Source of the DNA: Phenylobacterium immobile (ATCC 35973) | GTDB taxonomy: Bacteria; Pseudomonadota; Alphaproteobacteria; Caulobacterales; Caulobacteraceae | Length of the DNA stretch: 64,000 nt | NCBI RefSeq assembly: GCF_001375595.1 | Contig: NZ_CVJQ01000002.1 | Coordinates: forward strand, 205,166 to 269,165 | Direction: 5' to 3' | Part shown: positions 1-7,167 of the stretch, piece after piece | How the letters are laid out: every line of letters begins with the position of its first letter | Position numbering within the stretch: the first letter of the stretch is position 1 | The notes under the pieces: generated by a model | The model's input: the letters and a program-made list of their open reading frames with translations, nothing else | Database searches by the model: none | Told to the model about the DNA's origin: nothing | Position numbers and translations under genes: made by a program

Positions 1-422
1 CCCAGCTGCTCGCGGAAGGTCCGTGAGCCGCGGCCCACAAAGACGAAGCCGCGGTCAACCACCGCAGCGCCCATGCTTTTCAGTGGCACGCTGCCCTTGG
101 CGCCGTCGCGGGTGTAGGCCCACCCGTGGCAGCCGCAGATCAGCTCTTCTGCGGAGCCTCGCGGCTCGGCGACAATCGACTCTTCCGAGCGCGCGCAGCG
201 GTTCTCGTAGGCGCCGAGCACCCCGGCCGAATCCCGCCACAACACGACGGCCTTTCGGCCGACGCGCGTGACGTAGAATGCGCCGGGCTGTTCAACCCAA
301 CTCGCCGGACCGCCGAACAGCCAAGAGCGTGCGAACGGTCCGTCGAGCTCCCGGCCGAGCAGGCCGGGATCGGAGTAGACTTCAGGACTGAGTTCGGCGG
401 CTACGGTGTCGTAGTACGCCAT
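1..422 (-). CDS. Rieske-type ring-hydroxylase large subunit, N-terminal part, altered cluster motif (truncated by window)
   Basis: The ATG at 420-422 opens a frame that runs off the window start (140 residues visible). It reads like the N-terminal Rieske domain of aromatic-ring-hydroxylating oxygenase alpha subunits, with a second cluster motif C-G-C-H-G-W followed by a G-W-A-Y type strand. The first motif, normally C-x-H-R-G, is C-A-R-S-E, so the expected histidine ligand is arginine; the 19-residue spacing to the second cysteine is canonical. An extra cysteine sits inside the second motif. The mononuclear-iron catalytic domain lies outside the window. It starts 5 bp after the rhodanese stop, so the two are co-transcribed. 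A small subunit lies upstream at 1923-2468. The family call is good; whether it binds a 2Fe-2S cluster is doubtful. Confidence 0.82.
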   Translation of the reverse strand, partial: MAYYDTVAAELSPEVYSDPGLLGRELDGPFARSWLFGGPASWVEQPGAFYVTRVGRKAVVLWRDSAGVLGAYENRCARSEESIVAEPRGSAEELICGCHGWAYTRDGAKGSVPLKSMGAAVVDRGFVFVGRGSRTFREQL

Positions 423-427
423 CGATC

Positions 428-805
428 TCAGCTAGCGGCTTTCTTCACCGGCGGCGGCTGGATGCCGTCCGAGATGGTTTCCGTGGTCTTGTCAGCTTCG
501 ATCCAGGCGTCATAGCCGCCGTCGAGGATCGCCACGCCTTCGGTGTAGAAGCCAGAGTCCAGAGCAGCTTGAGCCGCTTCCAGGGACATGCCTTGGCCGT
601 CGTCGTCGACGAACACCAGCTTGCGGTCCTTCGGGACCTGGGCGTTGCGGCTGACGACTGAAGTCGCCGGCAGGTTCAGGGCGCCAGGGACGCGACCGCC
701 GAAATAGTCGAAGGGCGGACGAACGTCGACGATCTGGGCGTCCGACGTGTTGATGAGCTTTTCGACGTCTTCAACGCTAAGACGCGCAATGTCGTTAGAA
801 GCCAT
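428..805 (-). CDS. Rhodanese-like domain protein lacking the catalytic cysteine
   Basis: This 125-residue single rhodanese domain has the N-terminal DVRPPFDYFGGRVPGALN signature and the C-terminal LDGGYDAW strand. In the active-site loop, where sulfurtransferases have Cys followed by a glycine-rich loop, it has V-F-V-D-D-D-G-Q-G, so the persulfide-carrying cysteine is Asp. It is probably a binding or regulatory module, not a thiosulfate sulfurtransferase. The ATG at 803-805 is chosen over a start further upstream because GGGAGG lies 8 bases before it. It is followed after 5 bp by the Rieske subunit gene, suggesting a partnership with that oxygenase (inference). Confidence 0.85.
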   Translation of the reverse strand: MASNDIARLSVEDVEKLINTSDAQIVDVRPPFDYFGGRVPGALNLPATSVVSRNAQVPKDRKLVFVDDDGQGMSLEAAQAALDSGFYTEGVAILDGGYDAWIEADKTTETISDGIQPPPVKKAAS

Positions 806-1105
806 TGTAGTACCTCCCCGCCCCCGTTTCGGGTGGCAAAAATTCGAGTGTCCCGTGCCTCGGACAGCGCCTCCGCTACGGGCGTCCGAAGGACTAGAAT
901 GTGTGGCTTGACATGGCAAGGGTCGGCGACAGATTTTCGCGGCGCCCCTGTCTCAGGCTAAGCTGGAAGCGCCAATTTCCTGAGGAAAGGCAATATGTTA
1001 GCTAGACCGCGGCAACCGCGCGCGCGCGGGCTTAACTTGACCTCAATAGACGGTTTTACCGCTCAGGCTTGGTTGCCGGACATCCAATAGTCAGCTCGCC
1101 CAGTC
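806..1105. other. 300-bp intergenic region upstream of the rhodanese-Rieske operon
   Basis: No credible gene is visible. It separates the MarR gene stop from the rhodanese start and must hold the promoter of the rhodanese-Rieske operon. It contains the dyad TTGACATGGCAA at 908-919, which differs by one base from the perfect palindrome in front of the MarR gene. The stretch around 1015-1035 is a run of alternating CG. Confidence 0.6.
908..919. promoter_or_regulatory. Candidate MarR operator, copy 1
   Basis: TTGACATGGCAA, 103 bp upstream of the rhodanese ATG. It matches the perfect palindrome at 1797-1808 at 11 of 12 positions, and both are followed by G. Proposed as an operator of the neighbouring MarR protein on the basis of this repetition only. 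Confidence 0.45.
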
Positions 1106-1717
1106 CTAGCTGGCGAAGCCTTCCATCGGCATCCGCGGCTCGGCGCGCTCGCGGGACGGCGAGGCTGCTGGGCTGGCCGCAGGACGAGCGTCCGAATGCG
1201 CCTGGATCGCGCCCGCGCGCAGCGCGTCAATGAACAGGCTCGAGCCTGATGGCAGCTTTTCCTGGTTCATCAAGGGACCGAGAATGGTCCCGAACGCCTG
1301 GGCGTTTTCACCGATCAAATCGGCGAAATGCTTGTAGTAGGCCCGCAGAAACGGCTGGCTGGCGAGGTCGTAAGTCCGCACCCCCTCGGGCGTCAGGACC
1401 GCATAGGTGGCCCGACGGTCGGCCTCGGAGACCTCGCGCACCAGGAATCCCTTGGCTTGCAGAGCGTCCACCTGCCGGCTGATCCGGCTCTGGCTAAGAA
1501 GCGTGCCCGTCGCCAGGTCGATCAGCCGCATCCGGCCGTCGTTGTTCTTGAGGATGTGCAGGATCTCGAATTCCGGCAGCGACACGGGCGCCTCGGCCTT
1601 CAGCGCCTTATCCACCTGATCGGTGACCACCTTGAACGCCTTGAGGAAGAGCCCCCAGACCATCCATTGCTCCCGCGGCGGGAATTCCAGAGCGGGCGCA
1701 TCCGGCGACTTGGACAT
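1106..1717 (-). CDS. MarR-family transcriptional regulator of the hydroxylase locus
   Basis: This 203-residue winged-helix protein has a MarR core at about residues 40-140. The helix-turn-helix reads L-S-Q-S-R-I-S-R-Q-V-D-A-L and the wing is V-S-E-A-D-R-R-A. The C-terminus is longer than usual and ends in an Ala/Ser/Pro/Arg-rich tail of about 35 residues. The ATG at 1715-1717 has AAGGAT upstream. It lies between the beta-subunit gene and the rhodanese gene, all on the minus strand, and probably regulates them. A palindrome 80 bp upstream of its own start suggests autoregulation (inference). Confidence 0.9.
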   Translation of the reverse strand: MSKSPDAPALEFPPREQWMVWGLFLKAFKVVTDQVDKALKAEAPVSLPEFEILHILKNNDGRMRLIDLATGTLLSQSRISRQVDALQAKGFLVREVSEADRRATYAVLTPEGVRTYDLASQPFLRAYYKHFADLIGENAQAFGTILGPLMNQEKLPSGSSLFIDALRAGAIQAHSDARPAASPAASPSRERAEPRMPMEGFAS

Positions 1718-1796
1718 GGGTCAGGATCCTTGGCGAGGCTCTCGACAGACTCAAACGACGTACGCTGTCAGGCTACCGAAACTTAGGGCGGCATAT

Positions 1797-1808
1797 TTGC
1801 CATGGCAA
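1797..1808. promoter_or_regulatory. Candidate MarR operator, copy 2 (perfect palindrome)
   Basis: TTGCCATGGCAA is a perfect 12-bp palindrome 80 bp upstream of the MarR gene start, in its likely promoter. Related dyads lie at 908-919 and 2624-2635. Confidence 0.5.
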
Positions 1809-1866
1809 GTATGACGTATAGACGGCGCAGATAGCACTGCGATCCCGTGGGCGCTTCAAACGCAAA

Positions 1867-1897
1867 CGGCGCGGGCTGCCTATGACAACCCGCGCCG
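1867..1897 (-). terminator. Hairpin after the beta-subunit gene
   Basis: CGGCGCGGG and CCCGCGCCG form a perfect 9-bp stem with a 13-base loop, 26 bases after the beta-subunit stop. On the minus strand it is followed by TTTGCGTTTG, so it may be a weak intrinsic terminator. Confidence 0.55.
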
Positions 1898-1922
1898 TCG
1901 CTGATAGGCGTTGGCCTGAAGC

Positions 1923-2468
1923 TTAGAAGAAGTTGCTCAGGTTGCGGGAGAGCAGAACGGTCTGCTCCAGATAGATGTTGCGGGTCTTGATCTTCAGTTC
2001 GCCGTCGACACGGACCAGCTCGTCAACGCGATGGCCGATCCAGTTGTCCTCTTCCGAGTTCAGACGCGTGCGATAGAAGTGGAAGTTCGAGGTGACCTTC
2101 AGCTTCTCGCCGTCATTCTCAAGAATACGGACGTTGTTGACCAGGTGGCGCTGGCGCGAGGGCGGATCTTCAGCCCAGGCGTAGCCGGTGTCGAGCTTCT
2201 TGATGCGGGCGACCAGCATGGCGTGGTCGTCGTCGAAGAAGGCGATTTCACCTGGACGCGTGAATTCGCGGTCCAGCTCGTTGCTGGTCTTCGTGCGACG
2301 AACCGGCATGAAATAGTGGCAGTCCTCGGTGAACAGCTTCAGCCATTCCGCGTAGTCGCGGTTGTCGAGGAGGCCAGCTTCCACGTAATAATATTGCTCG
2401 ATTTCGTGCTGCAGCAGCAGGGCGTCGAGGTCCAGCTTCACGGCCGGCTTTTCAATCACGTCAACCAT
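1923..2468 (-). CDS. Aromatic-ring-hydroxylating dioxygenase small (beta) subunit
   Basis: At 181 residues, this matches the usual length of the SnoaL/NTF2-fold beta subunits of Rieske non-heme iron oxygenases. Typical features are the N-terminal helix with E-I-E-Q-Y-Y-Y-V-E-A, the L-F-T-E-D-C-H-Y-F-M-P segment and the C-terminal R-N-I-Y-L-E-Q strand. Beta subunits are structural and help shape the oxygenase hexamer; they carry no cofactor. The ATG at 2466-2468 has AAGGAG 11 bases upstream. Its likely partner is the large subunit at 1-422, but the two are separated by a MarR and a rhodanese gene, which is unusual because alpha and beta are normally adjacent. Substrate unknown. Confidence 0.9.
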   Translation of the reverse strand: MVDVIEKPAVKLDLDALLLQHEIEQYYYVEAGLLDNRDYAEWLKLFTEDCHYFMPVRRTKTSNELDREFTRPGEIAFFDDDHAMLVARIKKLDTGYAWAEDPPSRQRHLVNNVRILENDGEKLKVTSNFHFYRTRLNSEEDNWIGHRVDELVRVDGELKIKTRNIYLEQTVLLSRNLSNFF

Positions 2469-2809
2469 TCCTGTTGTTCTCCTTATCGGCCAAGGCCGTA
2501 TTTAAAGCACGTGTCAGACCATCCCCATCGGGGTCGCGAGCTTGTCTTGCAGTGCGCGTTTAAAGAGCTGCGCCCGCCCGCGTTTCCCCCAAAAGCCGAG
2601 TTGCAGCCATTACGACCACATTCTTGCTGAGGCAAGGACTATCATCTTCACGTCTGATGTAAATGGCCTTCTAGCGCGTCCGGCCTCGCCATCCTCGCCG
2701 TCCCGAAGCATGGCTGGGAACAGCCGCGCGGGGCACAGCTTTACTGTCTGGGGACGCCGACGCTATCACTCCCCGCCCGCCCCGGCCGCCAATGAGAACA
2801 GAGATCGCC
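2469..2809. other. Divergent intergenic region, beta subunit / unknown protein
   Basis: 341 bp with no supported gene. It must contain promoters for the beta-subunit gene (minus) and the gene at 2810 (plus). A dyad TTGCTGAGGCAA at 2624-2635 shares its arms with the MarR-proximal palindromes. Nothing else stands out. Confidence 0.55.
2624..2635. promoter_or_regulatory. Candidate MarR operator, copy 3
   Basis: TTGCTGAGGCAA keeps both TTGC and GCAA arms of the palindrome at 1797-1808 with the same 4-base spacing. It is central in the divergent region, 156 bp from the beta-subunit start and 175 bp from the gene at 2810. Confidence 0.4.
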
Positions 2810-3190
2810 ATGACCGTCGAACTTTCCGTCGCGACCTACGGCTTCACCGTCCAGCGCAAGATCGCCGCCGACTCCTTGGAGTTTCGGATGTCCGACAAGG
2901 GCTGGAAGGATTCGGTCTGCCTCATCCATGGGCCAGACCCTTTGGAGATTCGCTGCGGCGTGCTGAGCGAAATCTGCGCGCCGGATCTGATGCAAGTCCC
3001 GGCCAAGGTTTACGGCGCCGATGGCGAACTGCGCGGCGAGTGGAGCGTGACAGGGGTCGACACCCAGACGGCCCAGGGCGCCGACGCTTTTCTCTACTTT
3101 GAAAACGACAACGGATTCTGGGAGGGTGTGACGCTCGCCTTCAGCCGAGATCGACTGGCGATCCATGAATTTGAGATAGATCCATTGTAA
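2810..3190 (+). CDS. Hypothetical protein of the hydroxylase locus
   Basis: A 126-residue soluble protein that I do not recognise. It is rich in alternating hydrophobic strands (V-E-L-S-V-A-T-Y-G-F, A-F-L-Y-F-E-N-D-N-G-F-W), has two cysteines in the middle, and has no signal peptide or membrane segment. The ATG at 2810 is preferred over one at 2792 because GAGAACAGAG precedes it at a workable distance. It is divergent from the beta-subunit gene and upstream of the glcG-like gene, suggesting it belongs to the same locus; no function can be assigned. Confidence 0.7.
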   Translation: MTVELSVATYGFTVQRKIAADSLEFRMSDKGWKDSVCLIHGPDPLEIRCGVLSEICAPDLMQVPAKVYGADGELRGEWSVTGVDTQTAQGADAFLYFENDNGFWEGVTLAFSRDRLAIHEFEIDPL

Positions 3191-3194
3191 TTTA

Positions 3195-3232
3195 ACAGAT
3201 AATCTGTCGGGTCCGCACGATCTGATACAGAT
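3195..3232. promoter_or_regulatory. Pair of AGAT/ATCT palindromes upstream of the glcG-like gene
   Basis: ACAGATAATCTGT (3195-3207) is a palindrome with a one-base centre; ATCTGATACAGAT (3220-3232) is built of the same CAGAT/ATCTG arms in opposite order. The centres are 25 bp apart. Possible tandem operator in the promoter of the gene at 3340. Confidence 0.4.
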
Positions 3233-3287
3233 GTAACCCGCTGAAATTCTGGATCAGGCAGAATAGAAACCTAGCTTTGCTGAACCA

Positions 3288-3334
3288 CTTGCCATCGCCT
3301 CGGACGATGGCAAGGTGCCCTCCTTCATGGAGGG
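3288..3334 (+). promoter_or_regulatory. Two-hairpin leader that occludes the ribosome-binding site of the glcG-like gene
   Basis: CTTGCCATCG (3288-3297) and CGATGGCAAG (3305-3314) form a perfect 10-bp stem with a 7-base loop. Three bases later CCCTCC (3318-3323) pairs perfectly with GGAGGG (3329-3334) around the loop TTCAT. GGAGGG is the Shine-Dalgarno sequence of the gene starting at 3340, so the second hairpin would hide it. The arms of hairpin 1 also contain the TTGCCAT/ATGGCAA half-sites of the MarR-type dyads. Confidence 0.6.
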
Positions 3335-3339
3335 TTAAT

Positions 3340-3750
3340 ATGTCTGATCCAGTCGATCTCGTTCTCAAGGCGGCCGCCGAACACGCCAAGACGCTCGAAC
3401 TGCGCGGCATCAGCATCGCGATTGTCGATACCGGCGGCGTGCTTTTGGCGTTCCGCCGCGCGCCGGGCATGCCGGGTCTCACCGCGGTGGTGGCCGAAGC
3501 CAAGGCCTGCACCTCGAACTTCACGGGAATGCCGACGGCGCAGCTCGCCAAGGTCCAGGATCGCTGGCCCGGCCTCACCAATCCAATCTCTGCCCGCCTC
3601 GCTGAGCGCTTCACGCTCTACGCGGGGGGCCAGCCGGTGCGCGACCTCGCCCCCATCGGCGGCATTGGCGTCTCGGGCGGCACCCCTGAGCAGGACGACG
3701 AGATCGCCCTTCACGCCATCGAGGCCGCAAGGGCGGCGGCCAGCGCCTAG
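3340..3750 (+). CDS. GlcG/HbpS-family heme-binding-like protein
   Basis: This 136-residue protein has the family pattern: A-I-V-D-T-G-G-V-L-L-A-F-R-R near residue 30, M-P-G-L-T-A, a central conserved region, and G-G-I-G-V-S-G-G-T-P-E-Q-D near the C-terminus. Relatives bind heme or accompany catabolic operons, and the function here is open. The ATG at 3340 has GGAGGG 5 bases before it; a longer frame from 3277 has no such site and would overlap the leader hairpins. Followed 95 bp later by the first GPH symporter. Confidence 0.85.
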   Translation: MSDPVDLVLKAAAEHAKTLELRGISIAIVDTGGVLLAFRRAPGMPGLTAVVAEAKACTSNFTGMPTAQLAKVQDRWPGLTNPISARLAERFTLYAGGQPVRDLAPIGGIGVSGGTPEQDDEIALHAIEAARAAASA

Positions 3751-3771
3751 AGTCTTACAAGCTTTGTTACA

Positions 3772-3797
3772 GAGGCCGCCGTTGCCGCGGCGGCCTC
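3772..3797 (+). terminator. GC-rich hairpin between the glcG-like gene and the first symporter
   Basis: GAGGCCGCC (3772-3780) pairs with GGCGGCCTC (3789-3797) around an 8-base loop. No T-run follows; the next bases are A-rich. It may be a terminator, a pause or an intercistronic stabiliser. Confidence 0.45.
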
Positions 3798-3845
3798 AAC
3801 CGATAGAATAAAACGACAAAAAGAATAAAAATCGGGAGGTTAACA

Positions 3846-5375
3846 ATGCCGGCAGAGGCCAGAATCCGTCCCCCCGTGGGGCTGCTGACCAAGGTGCTGT
3901 ACAGCTCCGGCGCCATGGCGAACCAGATAAAGCAGCAGGGCTTATCGATGCTCTTGCTGCTTTTTTACAATCAGGTGGTGGGTCTGGATCCACGTCTGAT
4001 CTCCACCGCCATCATGATCGCCCTGATCTTCGACTCCATCGTTGATCCCCTGGTGGGCCAGATATCAGACAATTTCCGGTCGAGGCTTGGCCGGCGCCAT
4101 CCCTTCATGTTCACCGCAGCCGCGCCGGTCGCGGTCGCCTTCTTCCTCATCTGGAATCCGCCGCACGGTTGGTCCGAAGGGGCGATCTTCGCCTACATGC
4201 TCACCTGTCTGCTGACGATCCGGCTGTTCGACACCTTCTTCGAATTGCCTTCGACCGCGCTCGCGCCAGAACTGGTCAGCGACTACGACCAGCGGACCAG
4301 GCTGCTGGCGATGCGCCAGGCGTTCGGCATCCTCGGCACGCTCGCCCTGCAGGTGAGCGTCTACCAGATCTTCATGCGACAGCATGCCGACGGCAGCGGC
4401 GGCGTCACGGTTCGCGAGGGCTACCCCGCCTTCGCCCTGGCCGCTGGCCTTTTCATCTTCGTGGTCATCGTCTTGTCCAGCGCCGGGACATTCCGGCAGA
4501 TCCCGTTCCTCACCCAACCGCCCAAGCGTCCTGAGAAGGTCAACCTCGCCGCCATGGCCAGGGAAATCGGCGCCACCGTGCGGAACCGGTCCTTCGCGGT
4601 TGTCTGCATCGCCGGCATGGTGCTGGCGATCGGCAGCGGCATCACCACCAGCCTCAACGTCTACATGGGCCTCTTCTATTGGGGCTGGAACCAGAACCAG
4701 CTGACCATCCTGGTGGTGTTGCAAGTGATCTCCGGCATCGGCGGGGCTTTTATCGCCCCTGCGCTGGCGAAGCGCTTCGGCAAGCGGATCGGCGGCATCA
4801 CCACCGGGACCATCGGGATCACGCTGTCGACCACGCCGGTCATTCTCGACCAGCTCGGCTTCATGCCCGCGCGGGGCGAAGACATCCTGTTCTACACCAT
4901 GATGGTTTTCGTGCTGTCGACGCAGGCCTTCATGCTGGCGACCAGCGTGGCCATCCAGGCCATGATCGCCGACGTGGTCGAAGACGCTGCGGTGAAGACC
5001 GGTCGGCGTAGCGAGGGCCTGCTGTTCTCCGCCGACAATCTGTTCAAGAAGGCGGTGTCCGGCGTCGGCGTCCTTGCCGCCGGCCAGATGCTGCACTTCG
5101 CCAACTTCCCGGAGAACGCCAAGGTCGTCGGCGTGTCGGCCGACGTTCTCAGCCACCTCGGCTGGACCTACGTCTTCGCCCTATGGTGCTTCAACGGCGG
5201 TTGCCTGGTGACGCTGTCGTTCTACACGATCGATCGCAAGAAACATGAGGCCAACGTCGCCAACCTGGAAGCGGCGGGCCTGGCTGCGCGCGAGGAGCCC
5301 GCCCTGGGCGCAGCGCGGGATAATCCGGCGCCGCTCTTCGGAACGGAGCCGGGCGTGCAGCCCAAACCAAGCTGA
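3846..5375 (+). CDS. GPH-type MFS cation symporter, copy 1
   Basis: A 509-residue transporter with about 12 hydrophobic segments. It resembles the glycoside-pentoside-hexuronide:cation symporter group of the MFS: the N-terminal G-L-L-T-K-V-L-Y-S-S-G, the D-P-L-V-G-Q-I-S-D loop after helix 2 and the R-S-R-L-G-R-R-H-P-F motif are all present. Family members move sugars or other organic solutes with Na+ or H+. The location suggests uptake or export of the substrate of the hydroxylase locus (inference). The ATG at 3846 follows GGGAGG. The C-terminal 40 residues are polar. A close paralogue follows 60 bp downstream. Confidence 0.88.
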   Translation: MPAEARIRPPVGLLTKVLYSSGAMANQIKQQGLSMLLLLFYNQVVGLDPRLISTAIMIALIFDSIVDPLVGQISDNFRSRLGRRHPFMFTAAAPVAVAFFLIWNPPHGWSEGAIFAYMLTCLLTIRLFDTFFELPSTALAPELVSDYDQRTRLLAMRQAFGILGTLALQVSVYQIFMRQHADGSGGVTVREGYPAFALAAGLFIFVVIVLSSAGTFRQIPFLTQPPKRPEKVNLAAMAREIGATVRNRSFAVVCIAGMVLAIGSGITTSLNVYMGLFYWGWNQNQLTILVVLQVISGIGGAFIAPALAKRFGKRIGGITTGTIGITLSTTPVILDQLGFMPARGEDILFYTMMVFVLSTQAFMLATSVAIQAMIADVVEDAAVKTGRRSEGLLFSADNLFKKAVSGVGVLAAGQMLHFANFPENAKVVGVSADVLSHLGWTYVFALWCFNGGCLVTLSFYTIDRKKHEANVANLEAAGLAAREEPALGAARDNPAPLFGTEPGVQPKPS

Positions 5376-5435
5376 GTTCAACGCGGCTGACGACGGGCGA
5401 AAGACCCACGTCGGCCCACCATTGGGAGGAAGTCC

Positions 5436-6962
5436 GTGGTCAACGAAACTAGGGTGCGCCCGCCCGTCGGCTTGCTCACCAAGATCCTTTACGGCTCCGG
5501 CGCCTCCGCCAACCAGATTAAGCAGCAGGGGCTCTCGATGCTCCTGCTGCTGTTCTACAATCAGGTGGTGGGTCTCGATCCGCGCCTGGTCTCCAGCGCG
5601 ATCATGATCGCCCTCGTGTTCGATTCCGTGGTCGACCCGCTGGTCGGCCAGATCTCGGATAATTTCCGCTCTCGGCTCGGTCGGCGGCACCCCTTCATGT
5701 ATACGGCCGCGGCGCCGGTCTCGATCGCCTTCTTCCTGATCTGGAACCCGCCGCAGGGTTGGAGCGAGGGCGCGCTCTTCGCCTACATGCTCACTTGTCT
5801 GCTGACGATCCGGCTGTTCGACACCTTCTTCGAACTGCCTTCGACGTCGCTCGCACCGGAATTGGTCAGCGATTACGACGGACGGACCAAGCTACTGGCG
5901 CTACGCCAGATGTTCGGCATCCTGGGCACGCTCACCCTGCAGGTGAGCGTCTATCAGATCTTCATGCGACAGCACCCCGACGGCACCGGCGGGGTGACCG
6001 ACCGCGCCGGTTACCCGGGCTTCGCGCTCGCCGCCGGCCTCTTCATCTTCACGGTCATCCTGATCTCGACCATGGGGACGCACCGGCAAATCCCCTACCT
6101 GTCCAAGCCGCCTGTTCGCCTGAAGAAGCCCAGCGTCCGCGACACTCTGAAAGAGATCATCGCCACTGTCCGCAACCCCTCGTTCGGCGTCGTGGCGACA
6201 GCCGGGATGGTGTTGGCCATTGGCACGGGCATCACCTCCAGCCTCAATCTCTACATTGGGCTTTTCTACTGGGGCTGGACCCAGAACCAGCTGACGATCC
6301 TGGCGATCCTGCTGGTGACCTCCGGCATCTTCGGCGCCTACATGGCGCCAAAGGTTTCAAGGCGCCTCGGCAAGCGGGTCGGCGGGCTGACCACAGGCGC
6401 GATCAGCATCGTCCTGATGATCGCCCCGATCATTCTCGACCAGCTGGGCTTCATGCCGGCCCGCGGCACGGACGCCCTGTTTGGCATCCTGATGGGATTT
6501 GCGCTCACCACCCAGGCCTTCACCCAGGCCACCGCCATCGCCATCCAGGCGATGATCGCCGACGTCGTCGAGGACGCCGCCGTCCGCACCGGACGACGCA
6601 GCGAAGGCCTGCTCTTCTCGGCGGACAATCTGTTCAAAAAGGCCGTGTCCGGCGTCGGCGTCATGGCCGCCGGCCAGATGCTGCACTTCGCCAACTTCCC
6701 GGAAAACGCCAAGGTCGTCGGCGTCGACCCAGTGGTGCTGACCCACCTGGCCTGGACCTATGTCGGCGCACTGATCTGCTTCAACGGCGGCTGCCTTGTG
6801 ACCCTGTCCTTCTATCGCATCGACCGGGCCAAGCATGAGGCCAATGTCCGCACGCTCGAGGCTTCCGGCCTCGCCGCCCGAGAAGATCCGTCCCTGACGG
6901 CGGAGCGCGAGGCGCCCGCGCCTCTGATGGGAATAAACCCCGCGGTCCGGCCAGAAGGCTGA
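5436..6962 (+). CDS. GPH-type MFS cation symporter, copy 2
   Basis: A 508-residue protein that aligns end to end with the preceding gene with few gaps, sharing long identical stretches, for example around D-T-F-F-E-L-P-S-T and S-A-D-N-L-F-K-K. The pair clearly arose by tandem duplication. Differences concentrate in a cytoplasmic loop near residues 215-240 and in the C-terminal tail. The start is GTG at 5436, with GGGAGGA 5 bases before it. It is probably co-transcribed with copy 1. The two may differ in substrate or direction of transport; nothing in the sequence decides this. Confidence 0.88.
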   Translation: MVNETRVRPPVGLLTKILYGSGASANQIKQQGLSMLLLLFYNQVVGLDPRLVSSAIMIALVFDSVVDPLVGQISDNFRSRLGRRHPFMYTAAAPVSIAFFLIWNPPQGWSEGALFAYMLTCLLTIRLFDTFFELPSTSLAPELVSDYDGRTKLLALRQMFGILGTLTLQVSVYQIFMRQHPDGTGGVTDRAGYPGFALAAGLFIFTVILISTMGTHRQIPYLSKPPVRLKKPSVRDTLKEIIATVRNPSFGVVATAGMVLAIGTGITSSLNLYIGLFYWGWTQNQLTILAILLVTSGIFGAYMAPKVSRRLGKRVGGLTTGAISIVLMIAPIILDQLGFMPARGTDALFGILMGFALTTQAFTQATAIAIQAMIADVVEDAAVRTGRRSEGLLFSADNLFKKAVSGVGVMAAGQMLHFANFPENAKVVGVDPVVLTHLAWTYVGALICFNGGCLVTLSFYRIDRAKHEANVRTLEASGLAAREDPSLTAEREAPAPLMGINPAVRPEG

Positions 6963-6968
6963 ACGGTG

Positions 6969-7001
6969 CGCCTCGTCTGCGCTCTAGGAGTAGACGGGGC
7001 G
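6969..7001 (+). terminator. Hairpin after the second symporter gene
   Basis: CGCCTCGTCT (6969-6978) pairs with AGACGGGGCG (6992-7001), with one G-T pair, directly after the stop. There is no clear T-run, so termination strength is uncertain. Confidence 0.5.
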
Positions 7002-7061
7002 AGACTGCTTGTGGCACATCAGCCTTGATCCAACGGGCGGCTTTGGCGCGCCCTAGCCTGT

Positions 7062-7146
7062 GCGGGCGTGGTGGAATTGGTAGACGCGCCGGACTCAAAA
7101 TCCGGTTCCGAAAGGAGTGTCGGTTCGACCCCGACCGCCCGCACCA
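7062..7146 (+). tRNA. tRNA-Leu (anticodon CAA)
   Basis: An 85-base gene with a perfect 7-bp acceptor stem (GCGGGCG at 7062 with CGCCCGC at 7136-7142), discriminator A and an encoded CCA. The anticodon stem CCGGA/TCCGG surrounds the loop CTCAAAA, giving anticodon CAA, which reads UUG. The long variable arm and the TGG-TAGAC D-arm fit class II tRNA-Leu. The T-arm CGGTTCGACCCCG is standard. Confidence 0.97.
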
Positions 7147-7167
7147 TCATCGAAGGCCGGCGGCCGG

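Noticed and set aside
1015..1035. CG-alternating stretch as a Z-DNA or repeat element
   Set aside because: It is short and within expectation for this GC content; no second copy seen nearby.
4065..5156. Long minus-strand open frame of 363 codons inside the first symporter
   Set aside because: It is the antisense shadow of a well-conserved transporter; its His/Asp/Gly-rich composition is what GC-rich codons give in that frame.
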